A stretch of 64,000 bases of DNA from UBA4636 sp963650915 (GTDB lineage: Bacteria > Bacillota > Clostridia > Christensenellales > Borkfalkiaceae). Both the position numbers and the translations under genes were made by a program. The notes under the pieces are model-generated. The model had not been told where the DNA came from. It did not search any database and was given only the letters and a program-made list of their open reading frames with translations. The stretch spans positions 1-64,000 of the forward strand of contig CAVJMJ010000015.1 of NCBI GenBank assembly GCA_963650915.1, written 5' to 3'. Below, piece by piece: positions 8,752 to 17,659 of the stretch (its first letter is position 1; each line of letters starts with the position of its first letter).

Positions 8752-9015
8752 TTATTGCTTGATTTGCTCGATGACGAGGTAGTCGTAATCCACGTTTTCG
8801 ACGAAATCGGACGGGGTAAATTTAACGTAATTGAATTTTGCGAAGTTAAAAATACTGTCCTTTATAATCAGAGGCGTGGGGGAGTCGAGTTCGTGGCAAA
8901 GGGTGGAAACGTAATCGAAAAACAAGGAATAATCCATTTTATCCGCATAAACGTTAAGGGTTGCGTGCTTTAAAATTCTATGCTGTTTGTAAGTTTTTGC
9001 CCAAAGTTTTATCAT
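8752..9015 (-). CDS. Conserved hypothetical 87-aa protein
   Basis: An 87-aa soluble protein beginning MIKLWAKTYKQHRILKHATL and ending in DYDYLVIEQIKQ. It has no signal peptide, membrane segment or Cys cluster. Composition and codon use match the neighbouring real genes, and the N-terminal style (IKLWAKT...) is one I associate with small Clostridia proteins of unknown function. The ribosome binding site is weak (AATTATAAAAAC before the ATG). It reads in the same direction as the DUF378 gene, 61 bp upstream. Confidence 0.6.
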   Translation of the reverse strand: MIKLWAKTYKQHRILKHATLNVYADKMDYSLFFDYVSTLCHELDSPTPLIIKDSIFNFAKFNYVKFTPSDFVENVDYDYLVIEQIKQ

Positions 9016-9417
9016 GTTTTTATAATTCCGTTTTGCTGTTTCGGTAACGGACGATTTCGTTTTAACGAAATCGATACGCCAACTAATCGACTTGCCTAAT
9101 TATTTTACACGCGAAACTATTTTTTGTCCACGATTTTATATTAAAAAATCAAAAAATCGAAGTTTCGGCATTTAGTTTTTTATAATCAAATTTAATCTGG
9201 GTAGCTTATTTTGACTGCAGACAGCAAAAAAGATTTGCGAATTTAGTTTTTTATAATTAAATTTAGGGTATTGCATAGTTAGCCTACACACCTTAGCAAT
9301 TGGAATTACCTCCAAGGAAAAGCCTTTTCGCGAGTGAGCCTTTCAGTAGGTCATTTTAGGCTTTACGTAGGTCGTTTTAGGCTTGTCAAGGGATTCGACA
9401 AGCAAATAAATTGCTTT

Positions 9418-9447
9418 GATAATCGGCTTATAGGCTGACTTTTATCG
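9418..9447 (+). repeat. Dispersed palindromic element, copy 3
   Basis: GATAATCGGCTTATAGG then CTGACTTTTATCG, with GATA / TATC at the two ends. Confidence 0.65.
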
Positions 9448-9735
9448 TATAAACGAGGCTAACGCTTAGATTTTTCGACTACGCACGACGCTTCCTTTAA
9501 ACATGACAAAAAAACTCTCGGGCGAGGCGTACGACGGTAACGTGGTTGACGGTGTGATTGTTCTACAAATTTATTAACCTTATTTTACCTAACCGTTGCA
9601 CGATTGAGCCTAAAACCGATAGGCGTTTTAAATAATTTGAAACTAAGAATTTTTGCAAGCGTTTTGTTTCTATATTGAGGATAACCTGTTTTGCCTTTGC
9701 GGTATCCTTGAATTTTGTATCGGTTAGGCGTACCG

Positions 9736-9890
9736 ATCAAAAAACGAGTTCGGTGTATAAATTAAAAACGCATTCGGTATGTAAATAAAGGGCAAGTTCG
9801 ACATATCGACCACGAGTTCGTGTGTGAATTAGTGACGAGTTCGACTTGCAAATCAAAAATGAGTTCGATAGGATACCGAACTCATTTTTT
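9736..9890. repeat. Degenerate 24-27 bp tandem repeat ending in a terminator-like hairpin
   Basis: About six units each carrying (A)CGAGTTCG or a variant, for example at 9741, 9819 and 9836. The last unit forms AAAAATGAGTTCG / CGAACTCATTTTTT (9855-9890), a good Rho-independent terminator shape. Confidence 0.6.
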
Positions 9891-9900
9891 GAATAATTTA

Positions 9901-10040
9901 ATTAAAATCTTTATGTAACCAAGCATCTTCATAACCGATAATCTTCGTTTAATCGAAAGCCGTCAATTCAATTAAAATCTTTACACGGTTAGTTTTTTTC
10001 ATAACCGATAGTCTTCGTTTAATCGAAATCGTCAATTCAA
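9901..10040. repeat. 70-bp direct repeat, two copies
   Basis: Copies 9901-9970 and 9971-10040, adjacent, each starting ATTAAAATCTTTA and containing CATAACCGATA, then TCTTCGTTTAATCGAAA and GTCAATTCA. They differ mainly in the middle. Confidence 0.75.
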
Positions 10041-10099
10041 TCCGAATTTGCGTTCGGTTAAGATTTTTTTAATCGATTATAATTCTGCTTAGATTTTTT

Positions 10100-10440
10100 G
10101 CTTCGTAACGGCTTTGTCCTTGCAAAGGTGTTTTTATTGTAACGGCTTTGTTTTCACAAAAGCCGTTACAAAGATTGCTTTTATAAAAGCTACACTGGCA
10201 AAAGTCATTATGCATAAGCCGTTATACACAAGCCCCGTTTTCACGAGAAACATTACACGCAAGCATGATTTTTGTAAAAGTCGTTACATACAAGTCGGGT
10301 TTTCAAAAGCCACTCTCGTAACGGCTTTGTTTTTACGCAAGCCGTTACAAATTGCAAAAGCCGTTGCATAAAAGCCACTCGTAAAAGTTATATACAAGCA
10401 TAGTTTTTGCAAAAGCCACGCTCTTGCACGCGCTTGCGGT
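10100..10440. repeat. Clustered imperfect palindromes (GTAACGGC / GCCGTTAC)
   Basis: Two clear palindromes of about 30 bp, GTAACGGCTTTG...GCCGTTAC, at 10139-10168 and 10318-10348. Degenerate units with AAAAGCCGTTACA, ACAAGC and AAAAGCCAC lie between and after them. An 85-codon frame through this block is a by-product of the repeat. Confidence 0.65.
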
Positions 10441-10451
10441 AAGTTTAATTT

Positions 10452-10485
10452 CGACAAAAAGTTTTTTTGAAAAACTTTTTCGTCG
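10452..10485 (-). terminator. Hairpin downstream of the ABC exporter gene
   Basis: CGAC-AAAAAGTTTT pairs with AAAACTTTTT-CGTCG. It lies 11 bp past the stop of the minus-strand gene. The T-run after the stem is poor on that strand, so termination is likely but not certain. Confidence 0.4.
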
Positions 10486-10496
10486 CAAAAGGCTCG

Positions 10497-13154
10497 TTAT
10501 TCGCTTCTGAGGGCGATGACGGGGTCGCGTTTTGCGGCGAATCTTGCGGGGATAAGACCCGACAAAACGGTCAAGACGACGCTTACCGAAATCAATACAA
10601 TCGCACCTATTATAGGTAGTGCGGCAACGTTCGTAAGCCCTGACAAATGCGTGATTATAAGGTTTATGGGGATATTTAATATTACCGTGAACAATATACC
10701 TATAAGACCTGCCGCAAGACCTATTATAAAGGTTTCGGCAATAAACATTCTCGATATATCGCGCTTCGATGCGCCGACCGAGCGCAATACGCCGATTTCT
10801 TTCGTTCTTTCGATTACCGAAATGTAGGTGATGACGCCTATCATTATTGAGGAAACCAAAAGCGAAATGGAAACGAAGGCAATCAAAACGTAAGTTACGG
10901 CGTTGATAATCGTCGTTATCGATTCCATCATAAGCCCCATATAGTCGGTATATTTAATGCGATATTTTTCTTCGGCGTTGGCGTTATAGTCGTTTATAAT
11001 CTGTATAACGGCGTTTTTCGACTCGAAAGACGCAGGGTAAATAAGAATCTTGGAGGGCTTGTTTTCGTCGAAATAACCGATTGTTTTGCCGTTTGCTTCG
11101 TATTCCTGCCCGCTGATGCCGGGATCCGACGGCGTTCCTAAAATATTAAAGTAGAGATTGTTGTCGAATTCGACTTTGTTTAAATAGTCTTTTACTATCT
11201 CCGAAGCCGAAATATGCGATTTAACGGCAGAACTTAACGCCGAGGTATAGCAAACGGTTCCGGTAAGGCAACCCGCCGATACGCCCTTTTTAAGACGTAA
11301 AACGCCCACTATTTTAAGTTCGCGCGCTTTCCCCGAATTTACGAAAGAATTAAATTCGTCATCGGTTTTTTTCGTCCAAAAATGGCATTTGTCTATTTCT
11401 TCGTCGGTAAAGTCGGAAGGCAGTTTTACGTAACTTCCGTCCTCGTTTTCGAGGCGTTTGTAGTGATCGGGAGTGGTTACGACTTTATAAGTCGTTCCGA
11501 GAATCTTCGCAAAATCGATTCCGTTATAGTAAACGTCGCTACGTCTGCAACCCAAAAACTCTTCTATTTCGGCGTCCGTTTTGGATTGGTTAAACAGGGT
11601 AAGCATCATCTTATAGAATATCCAACGAATATCGTCGTCGTTCATAAGCCCCATGTTGTATAAATCGAGGTCGCTTACCTGGTTGTAGCTGTCGACCACC
11701 AATACGGCTTCGTTTTCGCCGGTTGCGTATTTGCCTGAAAGTATATCGTACTGCTCGGTTATAAGTTTTTGATTGTCCAAAAGTTCTGCGAAAGTCGTTT
11801 GGCTTTTGAGCATTTTAGTGTACATTTCGTAGTAAGAGTTGAGCGCGGTTTGTTGCGCCGAGGTCAAATCGTAATTCAAAACTTCGCTCATCGGCGGTGC
11901 GGTAAAGGGGTAAAGTTTACGGTTGTTATTCTCTCCGTCCTTACCGTAAATTTCCAAACTGTAGCCGTAAGTATACGATATCGCGCTTATAATGTCGCTG
12001 CAATCTTTTTCGGAGGTGTATTTTTTAAGATACTTTGAAAACTCCGTTAAATCGTTGCTTTCGTACATTCCCGCAAAATTGGTAACCATGTCGGAAATTA
12101 AATTTTGCGCGGTCATTTTGTCGTCGTCGGGATACTGCGGTACGTCGCGGTCGTCGGTATCGAGCATACCCGTTATAAGCGACGCCGTACCCGCCGTGCT
12201 TATGCCCGTCGAAGAAATGGTTACGGGGTAGTTAGCCAAAGTATCCCTTTCGATGTTTTGAATATAAGTGCTGAAACCCGACGAAAGGGAAAGTATCAAG
12301 GCTATGCCGATGATGCCTACAGAGCCCGCAATCGAGGTGAGAATCGTCCTCGCTTTTTTGCTAAGCAAATTGTTAAGACTCAACGAAAACGCCGTTAACA
12401 GGCTCATAGACGCCTTTTTGGAGGATTTTTCTTTGGTCTTTACCGTCGACGCTTCCTCTTTTTCGACTTCCTCGTCGGAGCAGGGCAAAGTGTCGCCGAC
12501 GACTTTACCGTCGAAAAGATTTATTATCCTCGACGAATATTTGTAAGCCAAATCTTCGTTATGGGTTACCATTATTACGAGCTTTGTTTTGGAAAGTTCG
12601 TTTAAAATGTCCATAACCTGAACGCTGGTTTCGCTATCCAATGCACCCGTCGGTTCGTCCGCCAAAATTATTTCGGGATCGTTTACTATCGCCCTTGCGA
12701 TTGCAACCCTTTGCATTTGCCCGCCCGATAATTGGTTGGGCATCTTTTTGGCTTGATTTTTAAGCCCTACGGCATCGAGTGCTTTAAGGGCTTTTTCCGT
12801 CCGCTTGTCACGCGGAACCCCGGAAAGGGTAAGTGCGAGTTCGACGTTTTTTATAACCGATTGGTGAGGAATAAGGTTGTAACTTTGGAAAACGAAACCT
12901 ATGGAATGGTTTCTGTAGTCGTCCCAATCTCTGTCGGAAAAGTCCTTTGTGGATTTTCCTTGAATTTTAAGGTCGCCCGAAGTGTATTTGTCAAGCCCGC
13001 CGATAATGTTCAGCATGGTGGTTTTTCCGCACCCCGACGGTCCTAAAATCGATACGAATTCGTTTTTTCTGAAGTTTAAACTTACGCCTTTAAGCGCATG
13101 GACGAGCGTTTCGTTCGCACCGTAATCCTTTACGATATTTTTTAAAGTTAACAT
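10497..13154 (-). CDS. MacB-like ABC transporter, ATPase fused to FtsX-type permease
   Basis: An 885-aa protein. Residues 1-230 form an ABC ATPase with Walker A GPSGCGKTT, signature LSGGQMQRVAIARA, Walker B IILADEPTGALDS and H-loop MVTHNED. A charged linker follows, then one membrane segment (about 270-295), an extracytoplasmic domain of about 450 residues and three C-terminal membrane segments with FtsX/MacB-type features (VIERTKEIGVLRSVGASKRD). The family exports peptides, antimicrobials or lipoproteins by mechanotransmission. An upstream in-frame start exists 36 nt earlier, but MLTLKNIVKDYG at 13154 is preferred: GGGGG lies 7 nt before it and the ABC domain begins there. No partner two-component system or biosynthetic gene is adjacent, so the substrate is unknown. 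Confidence 0.9.
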   Translation of the reverse strand: MLTLKNIVKDYGANETLVHALKGVSLNFRKNEFVSILGPSGCGKTTMLNIIGGLDKYTSGDLKIQGKSTKDFSDRDWDDYRNHSIGFVFQSYNLIPHQSVIKNVELALTLSGVPRDKRTEKALKALDAVGLKNQAKKMPNQLSGGQMQRVAIARAIVNDPEIILADEPTGALDSETSVQVMDILNELSKTKLVIMVTHNEDLAYKYSSRIINLFDGKVVGDTLPCSDEEVEKEEASTVKTKEKSSKKASMSLLTAFSLSLNNLLSKKARTILTSIAGSVGIIGIALILSLSSGFSTYIQNIERDTLANYPVTISSTGISTAGTASLITGMLDTDDRDVPQYPDDDKMTAQNLISDMVTNFAGMYESNDLTEFSKYLKKYTSEKDCSDIISAISYTYGYSLEIYGKDGENNNRKLYPFTAPPMSEVLNYDLTSAQQTALNSYYEMYTKMLKSQTTFAELLDNQKLITEQYDILSGKYATGENEAVLVVDSYNQVSDLDLYNMGLMNDDDIRWIFYKMMLTLFNQSKTDAEIEEFLGCRRSDVYYNGIDFAKILGTTYKVVTTPDHYKRLENEDGSYVKLPSDFTDEEIDKCHFWTKKTDDEFNSFVNSGKARELKIVGVLRLKKGVSAGCLTGTVCYTSALSSAVKSHISASEIVKDYLNKVEFDNNLYFNILGTPSDPGISGQEYEANGKTIGYFDENKPSKILIYPASFESKNAVIQIINDYNANAEEKYRIKYTDYMGLMMESITTIINAVTYVLIAFVSISLLVSSIMIGVITYISVIERTKEIGVLRSVGASKRDISRMFIAETFIIGLAAGLIGILFTVILNIPINLIITHLSGLTNVAALPIIGAIVLISVSVVLTVLSGLIPARFAAKRDPVIALRSE

Positions 13155-13439
13155 AGGTATGCCCCCGCGTCTTCTCTTTAAAGAACGCAAATAATAATTT
13201 TTTGCGGTAAATATATCACTTATTTGTCAAAAGCGTGTGATAGAAGATTAAGAAAGAAAAAAAACATTTTAAAATATGGGTTAATTCGTTTTTTATTCGT
13301 TATTTTGCCGTCCCGGTTTAAAATTAAAAATTCCGTTATCGGCGTACAAGTAAACTTTATACCGCATAATTTGTCGGCTTGGTTTTATGAGAAATATTCC
13401 GTTCGTGGTTTTTAACTGCCTTTTTTTGAAAAAACGCCT

Positions 13440-13466
13440 AAAAGTCCGCCGATAAGCCCGTTACCG
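13440..13466 (-). repeat. Dispersed element, variant copy 4
   Basis: AAAAGTCCGCCGATAAG then CCCGTTACCG. The centre is CGATAAGC rather than CTATAAGC. Confidence 0.6.
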
Positions 13467-13538
13467 TAATATTTTTAAAGGGTAACGGCACCTTTTTCTT
13501 TTGGTCTGCGAAAAACGGACCTAAAAGCGAAATAATTT

Positions 13539-13566
13539 AAAAAGTCCGCCGATAAGCCCGTTAACG
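13539..13566 (-). repeat. Dispersed element, variant copy 5
   Basis: Same variant as the copy 100 bp to the left (AAAAGTCCGCCGATAAG, CCCGTTAACG). It lies just past the stop of the gene at 13570. Confidence 0.6.
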
Positions 13567-13569
13567 TCA

Positions 13570-15114
13570 TTAATCTTTACGTTTTATGATTGCGATATCG
13601 GCGTCTATACCGATAGGATTTCCTTTTTCTTTTATAATTTTAAGACTGTCGCCCTGTCGCACGACGCGTTTTCCTTTACCGCCCGTAATGATACCGCATA
13701 CGTCGAAACTATAATTGTCTTTATCGATAAAATACGGAATAAATTCGGCGGCTTCCTTTTCGTCGATGTAACCGACGTGGTGGCAGGCTTTGCCGTCCCA
13801 GTCGTAAATATATACTCTGATTTTCTTTCCGTCGTAAATTACGCCCGTCTTTTTAAATTCCTGATCGGCAAATTCGTAAACGATGTCGTCCTCGTATTCT
13901 TCTTTGATTTCCGAAGAATTCAACCCGTCGAATTTATCGAGGTAGCCCGCTTTGACCCCTTGTTTGATTTCGGCGTCTATTACGTCTTTTATTTTTTCGC
14001 CGACTTCGTTTTTCTTATCGGTACCCAAAACGGTAAAGGTTTTGGTAATGATTGCCTCGTTCGGTCTGTATATAAGTTTGCGTCCGCGTTTGGCGCACAT
14101 ATTTTGCATCAGTTCGTCGTTGTTTTCGGAAGGAACGAGTTTGAAAACGTCTTTTTTGGGTGCTTCTTCCTGCCCGTCTTCCTGAGATTCTGCGTCTTCC
14201 GAGGTTGCAACTTCTTCGCCGTTTTCGCTTTGGGTCTCTTTTTGAACCTCTTCGGAAGCTTCTTTTTGAGCCTTTTCTTCGGGTTCGGAATCGGTAACCT
14301 CTTCGGCTACGTTTTTCTGTTCGAGGTTAGCTGTTTTTTCGGCTACCTTTTCGGCATCTTCGTTTGTCGTGGTAAGTTTATTTAAACCGAAAACTTGCGA
14401 ATATATTTCTTCGACCCGATCTTTCGTTAAAGGAGTTACCTCAGGGAGTTCTTGTTTTTTAGATTCGTCTTTGCAAATCTCTTCGTTATCGCAAGGTTTT
14501 GCAAAATCTGCTTCGGCTTCGACTTCTACCGACTCTTCCTTTTTTGCGGAATCTGCTTCGGCAACCTCGGCTTCGTCCGTTTTTTCGTTTACTTTTTCGG
14601 CTTCAAGCGTTTTTTTGTCGTCGGCGAAAGTTTCCTTTACGGTTTCCGCAACTGTGGTTTCCGTTGCTTCGGGTTCTTTTTCGGATTTCGATTGGGTTAG
14701 TTTATCTAAACCGAAAACCCGAGAATATATTTCTTCGACGCTTTCCGAGTTTAACGGAGTTACTTCGGCTTCGGACTTATCGTTTTCCGTTTCGATAATA
14801 GTAGTTTGGGCTACTTCGGCTTCGGGAACCTCGTTTTCGTTAACTTCGTTTTCGGTAGCGTCGGCTTCAACCGTTACTTCCGATTGAGCTTCTACGGGTT
14901 CAACCGTTGCTTTTGATTGTGCTTCTATAGGTTCAACGGCAGTCGGTTCCGTTTCGGTTACCGATGATTCTTTTGTCGTGTTATCGCGTGCGATTAATTC
15001 TTTTAAAATTTTTTGTTTTTCTTCACCCGAAGAGGTTTGGTATTGACATTCGAGGTAGACGTCGCATTTATCGCAATCGCCTTGGCAGTCCAATATAATT
15101 TCGTCGTATTTCAT
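13570..15114 (-). CDS. Acidic repeat protein with N-terminal Cys cluster and HIRAN-like C-terminus
   Basis: A 514-aa protein with no signal peptide. Residues 10-24 hold four cysteines (CQGDCDKCDVYLEC, spacing CxxxCxxCxxxxxC) that could bind Zn or Fe-S. Residues 45-340 are a disordered Glu/Ala/Val/Thr-rich region containing two near-identical islands, VTPLNSESVEEIYSRVFGL and VTPLTKDRVEEIYSQVFGL, each followed by a KLT. The C-terminal part (about 400-514) includes a stretch like HIRAN-type domains (IRVYIYDWDGKACHHVGYID, then EKEAAEFIPYF). I do not recognise an ortholog. AAGGTG lies before the ATG, and a perfect consensus promoter stands 57 bp upstream, so it is probably well expressed as a single gene. 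A DNA-linked role is inference from the HIRAN resemblance alone. Confidence 0.7.
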   Translation of the reverse strand: MKYDEIILDCQGDCDKCDVYLECQYQTSSGEEKQKILKELIARDNTTKESSVTETEPTAVEPIEAQSKATVEPVEAQSEVTVEADATENEVNENEVPEAEVAQTTIIETENDKSEAEVTPLNSESVEEIYSRVFGLDKLTQSKSEKEPEATETTVAETVKETFADDKKTLEAEKVNEKTDEAEVAEADSAKKEESVEVEAEADFAKPCDNEEICKDESKKQELPEVTPLTKDRVEEIYSQVFGLNKLTTTNEDAEKVAEKTANLEQKNVAEEVTDSEPEEKAQKEASEEVQKETQSENGEEVATSEDAESQEDGQEEAPKKDVFKLVPSENNDELMQNMCAKRGRKLIYRPNEAIITKTFTVLGTDKKNEVGEKIKDVIDAEIKQGVKAGYLDKFDGLNSSEIKEEYEDDIVYEFADQEFKKTGVIYDGKKIRVYIYDWDGKACHHVGYIDEKEAAEFIPYFIDKDNYSFDVCGIITGGKGKRVVRQGDSLKIIKEKGNPIGIDADIAIIKRKD

Positions 15115-15177
15115 ATGACACCTTTTTTATTATTAATAGTTCGTTAACCGCCCGAAGGCGCCGACAAAACTACGAAC

Positions 15178-15206
15178 ATTATACATAAAAAAGTCGCTTG
15201 TGTCAA
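15178..15206 (-). promoter_or_regulatory. Consensus sigma-A promoter
   Basis: On the minus strand: TTGACA (15206-15201), exactly 17 bp, TATAAT (15183-15178). It drives the gene starting at 15114 with a leader of about 57 nt. Confidence 0.85.
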
Positions 15207-15258
15207 CAATAATGGGGTTGTATTTAATATTATATATATTATATAATATATATGTTAC

Positions 15259-15393
15259 GCAAATTGCAAAAAACTTTGTCGCAATAAGCTACGCAGACGG
15301 CAAAAAACTTTGTTACAAAAAGCTACGCAAACGACAAAATCTTTGTTGCAAAAAGTTCCTCAAACGACGAAAAACTTTGTTGCACAAATCGCT
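15259..15393. repeat. Four tandem 33-34 bp repeats
   Basis: Units at 15259, 15293, 15327 and 15361, each with GCAAACGACAAAA-like and CTTTGTTGCAAAAAG-like parts. A looser series with ACTTGCAAA...GTTTGCAAAAAATT continues at 15474-15620. Repeats are directly adjacent with no spacers, so this is not a CRISPR array. Confidence 0.7.
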
Positions 15394-15408
15394 AAAATCA
15401 TAAAACAA

Positions 15409-15441
15409 AAAATAAACCGCGGACTATTTGCCCGCAGTTTA
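15409..15441. terminator. Imperfect hairpin, possible terminator
   Basis: AAATAAAC-CGCGG pairs with CCGC-AGTTTATTT, with one bulge. It lies between the repeat series and upstream of no plus-strand gene, so its role is unclear. Confidence 0.35.
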
Positions 15442-15646
15442 TTTGCTTGCTTGTTTACTTACAGACCTCTAACTTGCAAAACCGTTTGCAAAAAATTACT
15501 TGCAAAGTCGCTTGCCAAACGGCACCTGTAAAAATTACTTACAAAGGCGTTTGCAAAAAATCACTCCCAAAGTCGTTTAAGCGTGGCTAACTAAGCCTTT
15601 CGCAAAAAATCGTTCTCAAGTCTTGCGCAAAACGGGGATAGTTAAG

Positions 15647-15799
15647 TTATCCGTTAAAAGAGGACTCGTAAGATTCGCAACAAGTGCAGTCTTCGCAATC
15701 GCACGATACCTTTACGGTATTAAGCGTGCAATGTTTTCCGTTATAGTTATGTTTGCATTTTTTAACGTCGCAAACTATTCCGCGGTTGAGTTCTTCCAT
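15647..15799 (-). CDS. DUF1540 small Cys-rich protein
   Basis: A 50-aa protein with eight cysteines in the DUF1540 (PF07561) arrangement: GIVCDVKKCKHNYNGKHCTL, then VSCDCEDCTCCESY. These Firmicutes proteins are predicted small metal-binding proteins, often linked to sporulation, but their function is not established. Start chosen at the ATG at 15797-15799, which has a perfect GGAGGTG 6 nt upstream; the 36 in-frame residues further upstream lack any such site and look non-coding. It is divergent from the SPOCS/LysM gene, whose ATG is 134 bp away. Confidence 0.9.
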   Translation of the reverse strand: MEELNRGIVCDVKKCKHNYNGKHCTLNTVKVSCDCEDCTCCESYESSFNG

Positions 15800-15932
15800 A
15801 ATTGCACCTCCGAAAGAAGTATAACCGTTTATCGAAAAAACATACGAAGATATGTAAAAAATAAAAAATTGTTCTGTTTTTTTATGTTTTTGCATACAAA
15901 TATTCACGGGAAAGCTACAAAAAGGAGTTAAA

Positions 15933-17402
15933 ATGGTAAACGTATCAAAGGTGAACGTCGAAGGTTTCGTTAAAGCAAATTATAAAGAGGAAACCGTTAT
16001 AGAGGCGTCTTTAAATCTCGCACCCGACAGGGAAAGCAAAATTCTTTCGATAAGCGGAATGACGGTGGGCGAAAAGGTCGAGGTCGAAAACAACGTCGTA
16101 AGTTGTTTCGGCAAAGTATATTTTAATATCGTTTTCGAGGGCGAAGAACTCGAACGCTTGGAAAACGGCGTTAAATTCGAATTCAAAAAGACGGTTGAAA
16201 ATGCAAAATATGCCGTTTGTTCGTACGAACTTTCGGATTTTAAAGTAAGAAATGAAAACGGAGCGTTATACGTTTCCTGTCTGCTTACCAAAAATCTTAC
16301 CGTTTTTAAAAGCAAAAACGAGGAAATCGTCGTCGGTGCCGATTGCCTCGTCAAAAGTGAAGAAATTGCCATGCCGTGTAGAATTTTCGGCAAGCAAATA
16401 TGCGACCTCGACGATAAATTCGAAACGCAAAAAATAAAAAAAGTTTTGCAGTCGGAGGTTTTTTCCGTCGTTGAAAGGGCGATTTGCGAGCAAAACGTCG
16501 TTACCGTAGAGGGCTTTGTCAATATTTGTTTCGTATTCTTGCCTTTTTCGGAAAATAGTGATATATTTAAAGAAACGAGGACGGTTCCCTTTAAATACGA
16601 AATATCTTTAGACGGGGTTAACACCGATTACATAGCGTCGGCACTGTCCGATATCGAAGATTTTTCGATAAAGGCTTACCTTAACGAAGACGAATCGAGA
16701 ACGATAGTAGAAACGGACGTAAGTTTGGAAATTATCGTTTTGGCGGAAGGCAGTAAAAATTACACCGCAATAGTCGACGCCGTTAAGGCGGAATGCCGTT
16801 TGAATTTGATTAAAGAGGACGTTCGTTTTGAACGAACCGACGCTATAAAAACGGTTTCGCAAAGGATTGCGGGCAGTTGCGCGGTAGAAGTCCCGGAGTA
16901 TTCACGCTTTGTAAAAGCCGTCGGCGAAAGGGCGTATATAACTCAGTACGAAATAGCGGACGGCGAGGTTACTTTTACGGGTGCGGTGGAAGCCGATTGT
17001 TTGTTTTCGGGGGATAACGGACTGATTTTTGAAAGGTCGGTGTTGCCGTTTAATATAACCGAAGCGACCACGACGGATAAAATCGAAGGAGTGTCGGTAA
17101 TTGCCGAAAATCTTCAAGGCAGAATGAGAAGCGGAAATTTGGAACAAGACGTTAACGTTGTCGTTTGCTTTTCGTCGGTTTCGGAAAAAACGGTTACCGT
17201 CGTAAAAGAGATAGAAGAAGGCGACGCCGACACGACGCCGAAAGCACCCGTTACCGTTTACATCGGCAAAAAGGGCGATACCGAATGGGACGTTATTAAA
17301 GTTTTAAAAGAGGACGTCGGCGTAATATACGAATTCAATCCCGATCTTACCTTTCCGCTTATCGGCGACGAAAGAATAGTGGTTTTACGCAAACACGGAT
17401 AA
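15933..17402 (+). CDS. SPOCS (DUF3794) and LysM sporulation protein, SipL-like
   Basis: A 489-aa soluble protein. It consists of repeated beta-rich DUF3794/SPOCS units (about 10-150, 160-290 and 300-420), each with a motif of the type V-G-KVYFNIVFEGEE or VEGFVNICFVFLP, then a C-terminal LysM-like domain (about 438-489: VYIGKKGDTEWDVIKVLKED, ending ERIVVLRKHG). This is the architecture of SipL, the SpoIVA-interacting coat-morphogenesis protein of Clostridia, and the length is close to it (about 500 aa). LysM would hold it at the forespore peptidoglycan or coat. AAGGAG precedes the ATG. It appears monocistronic. An alternative is a general DUF3794 protein outside sporulation, but the SpoIIR/SleB/YpeB genes in this window support a spore-former. 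Confidence 0.8.
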   Translation: MVNVSKVNVEGFVKANYKEETVIEASLNLAPDRESKILSISGMTVGEKVEVENNVVSCFGKVYFNIVFEGEELERLENGVKFEFKKTVENAKYAVCSYELSDFKVRNENGALYVSCLLTKNLTVFKSKNEEIVVGADCLVKSEEIAMPCRIFGKQICDLDDKFETQKIKKVLQSEVFSVVERAICEQNVVTVEGFVNICFVFLPFSENSDIFKETRTVPFKYEISLDGVNTDYIASALSDIEDFSIKAYLNEDESRTIVETDVSLEIIVLAEGSKNYTAIVDAVKAECRLNLIKEDVRFERTDAIKTVSQRIAGSCAVEVPEYSRFVKAVGERAYITQYEIADGEVTFTGAVEADCLFSGDNGLIFERSVLPFNITEATTTDKIEGVSVIAENLQGRMRSGNLEQDVNVVVCFSSVSEKTVTVVKEIEEGDADTTPKAPVTVYIGKKGDTEWDVIKVLKEDVGVIYEFNPDLTFPLIGDERIVVLRKHG

Positions 17403-17621
17403 AAATAAAGCCGTTTACGTTCGCCGAATTTATATATGCCATAAATTTATACGTTCGTAGAATGTGTATATGCGTAAATTATGTATGTGTAATGCGAACT
17501 AAAAAGCGATTAACGTATGCGCTACACAATATAAAAAATGCTTTTATATTGATAGCCGTGCAAAATTTAAGGGCAAGTACGGTATGTACGTAAAAGGGAT
17601 AAAAGTAAAACAAAAGTAAGA
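17403..17621. other. Intergenic, nothing recognised
   Basis: About 220 bp of AT-rich DNA with direct repeats of TATATGC-like words (17432, 17468) and no hairpin terminator of note. Confidence 0.4.
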
Positions 17622-17648
17622 CAAAAGTCGGGCTATAAGCCCGTTATC
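17622..17648 (-). repeat. Dispersed palindromic element, copy 6
   Basis: CAAAAGTCGGGCTATAAG then CCCGTTATCA. It ends 12 nt before the ispE start codon. Confidence 0.8.
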
Positions 17649-17659
17649 AAAGGTTTTTT

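Larger units (their letters stand above)
9016..10496. other. 1.5-kb gene-free, repeat-rich region
   Basis: No frame here has both a ribosome binding site and protein-like composition. It holds a direct repeat of ATTTAGTTTTTTATAAT (about 9171 and 9240), a duplicated GTAGGTC-N-TTTTAGGCTT (about 9347 and 9367), a GCTTGTC/GACAAGC hairpin (9382-9404), one dispersed element, and three repeat blocks listed separately. Confidence 0.6.
13155..13569. other. Intergenic region with two dispersed elements
   Basis: No convincing gene. A 63-codon plus-strand frame at 13224 lacks a ribosome binding site. The region contains a divergent duplicate of the dispersed element and short hairpin-forming runs such as GGGTAACGGCACC. 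Confidence 0.5.

Noticed and set aside
10114..10371. Plus-strand 85-codon ORF
   Set aside because: Encoded entirely by the GTAACGGC/GCCGTTAC palindrome cluster.
15259..15393. CRISPR array
   Set aside because: Repeat units are directly adjacent without unique spacers, and no cas gene is present.
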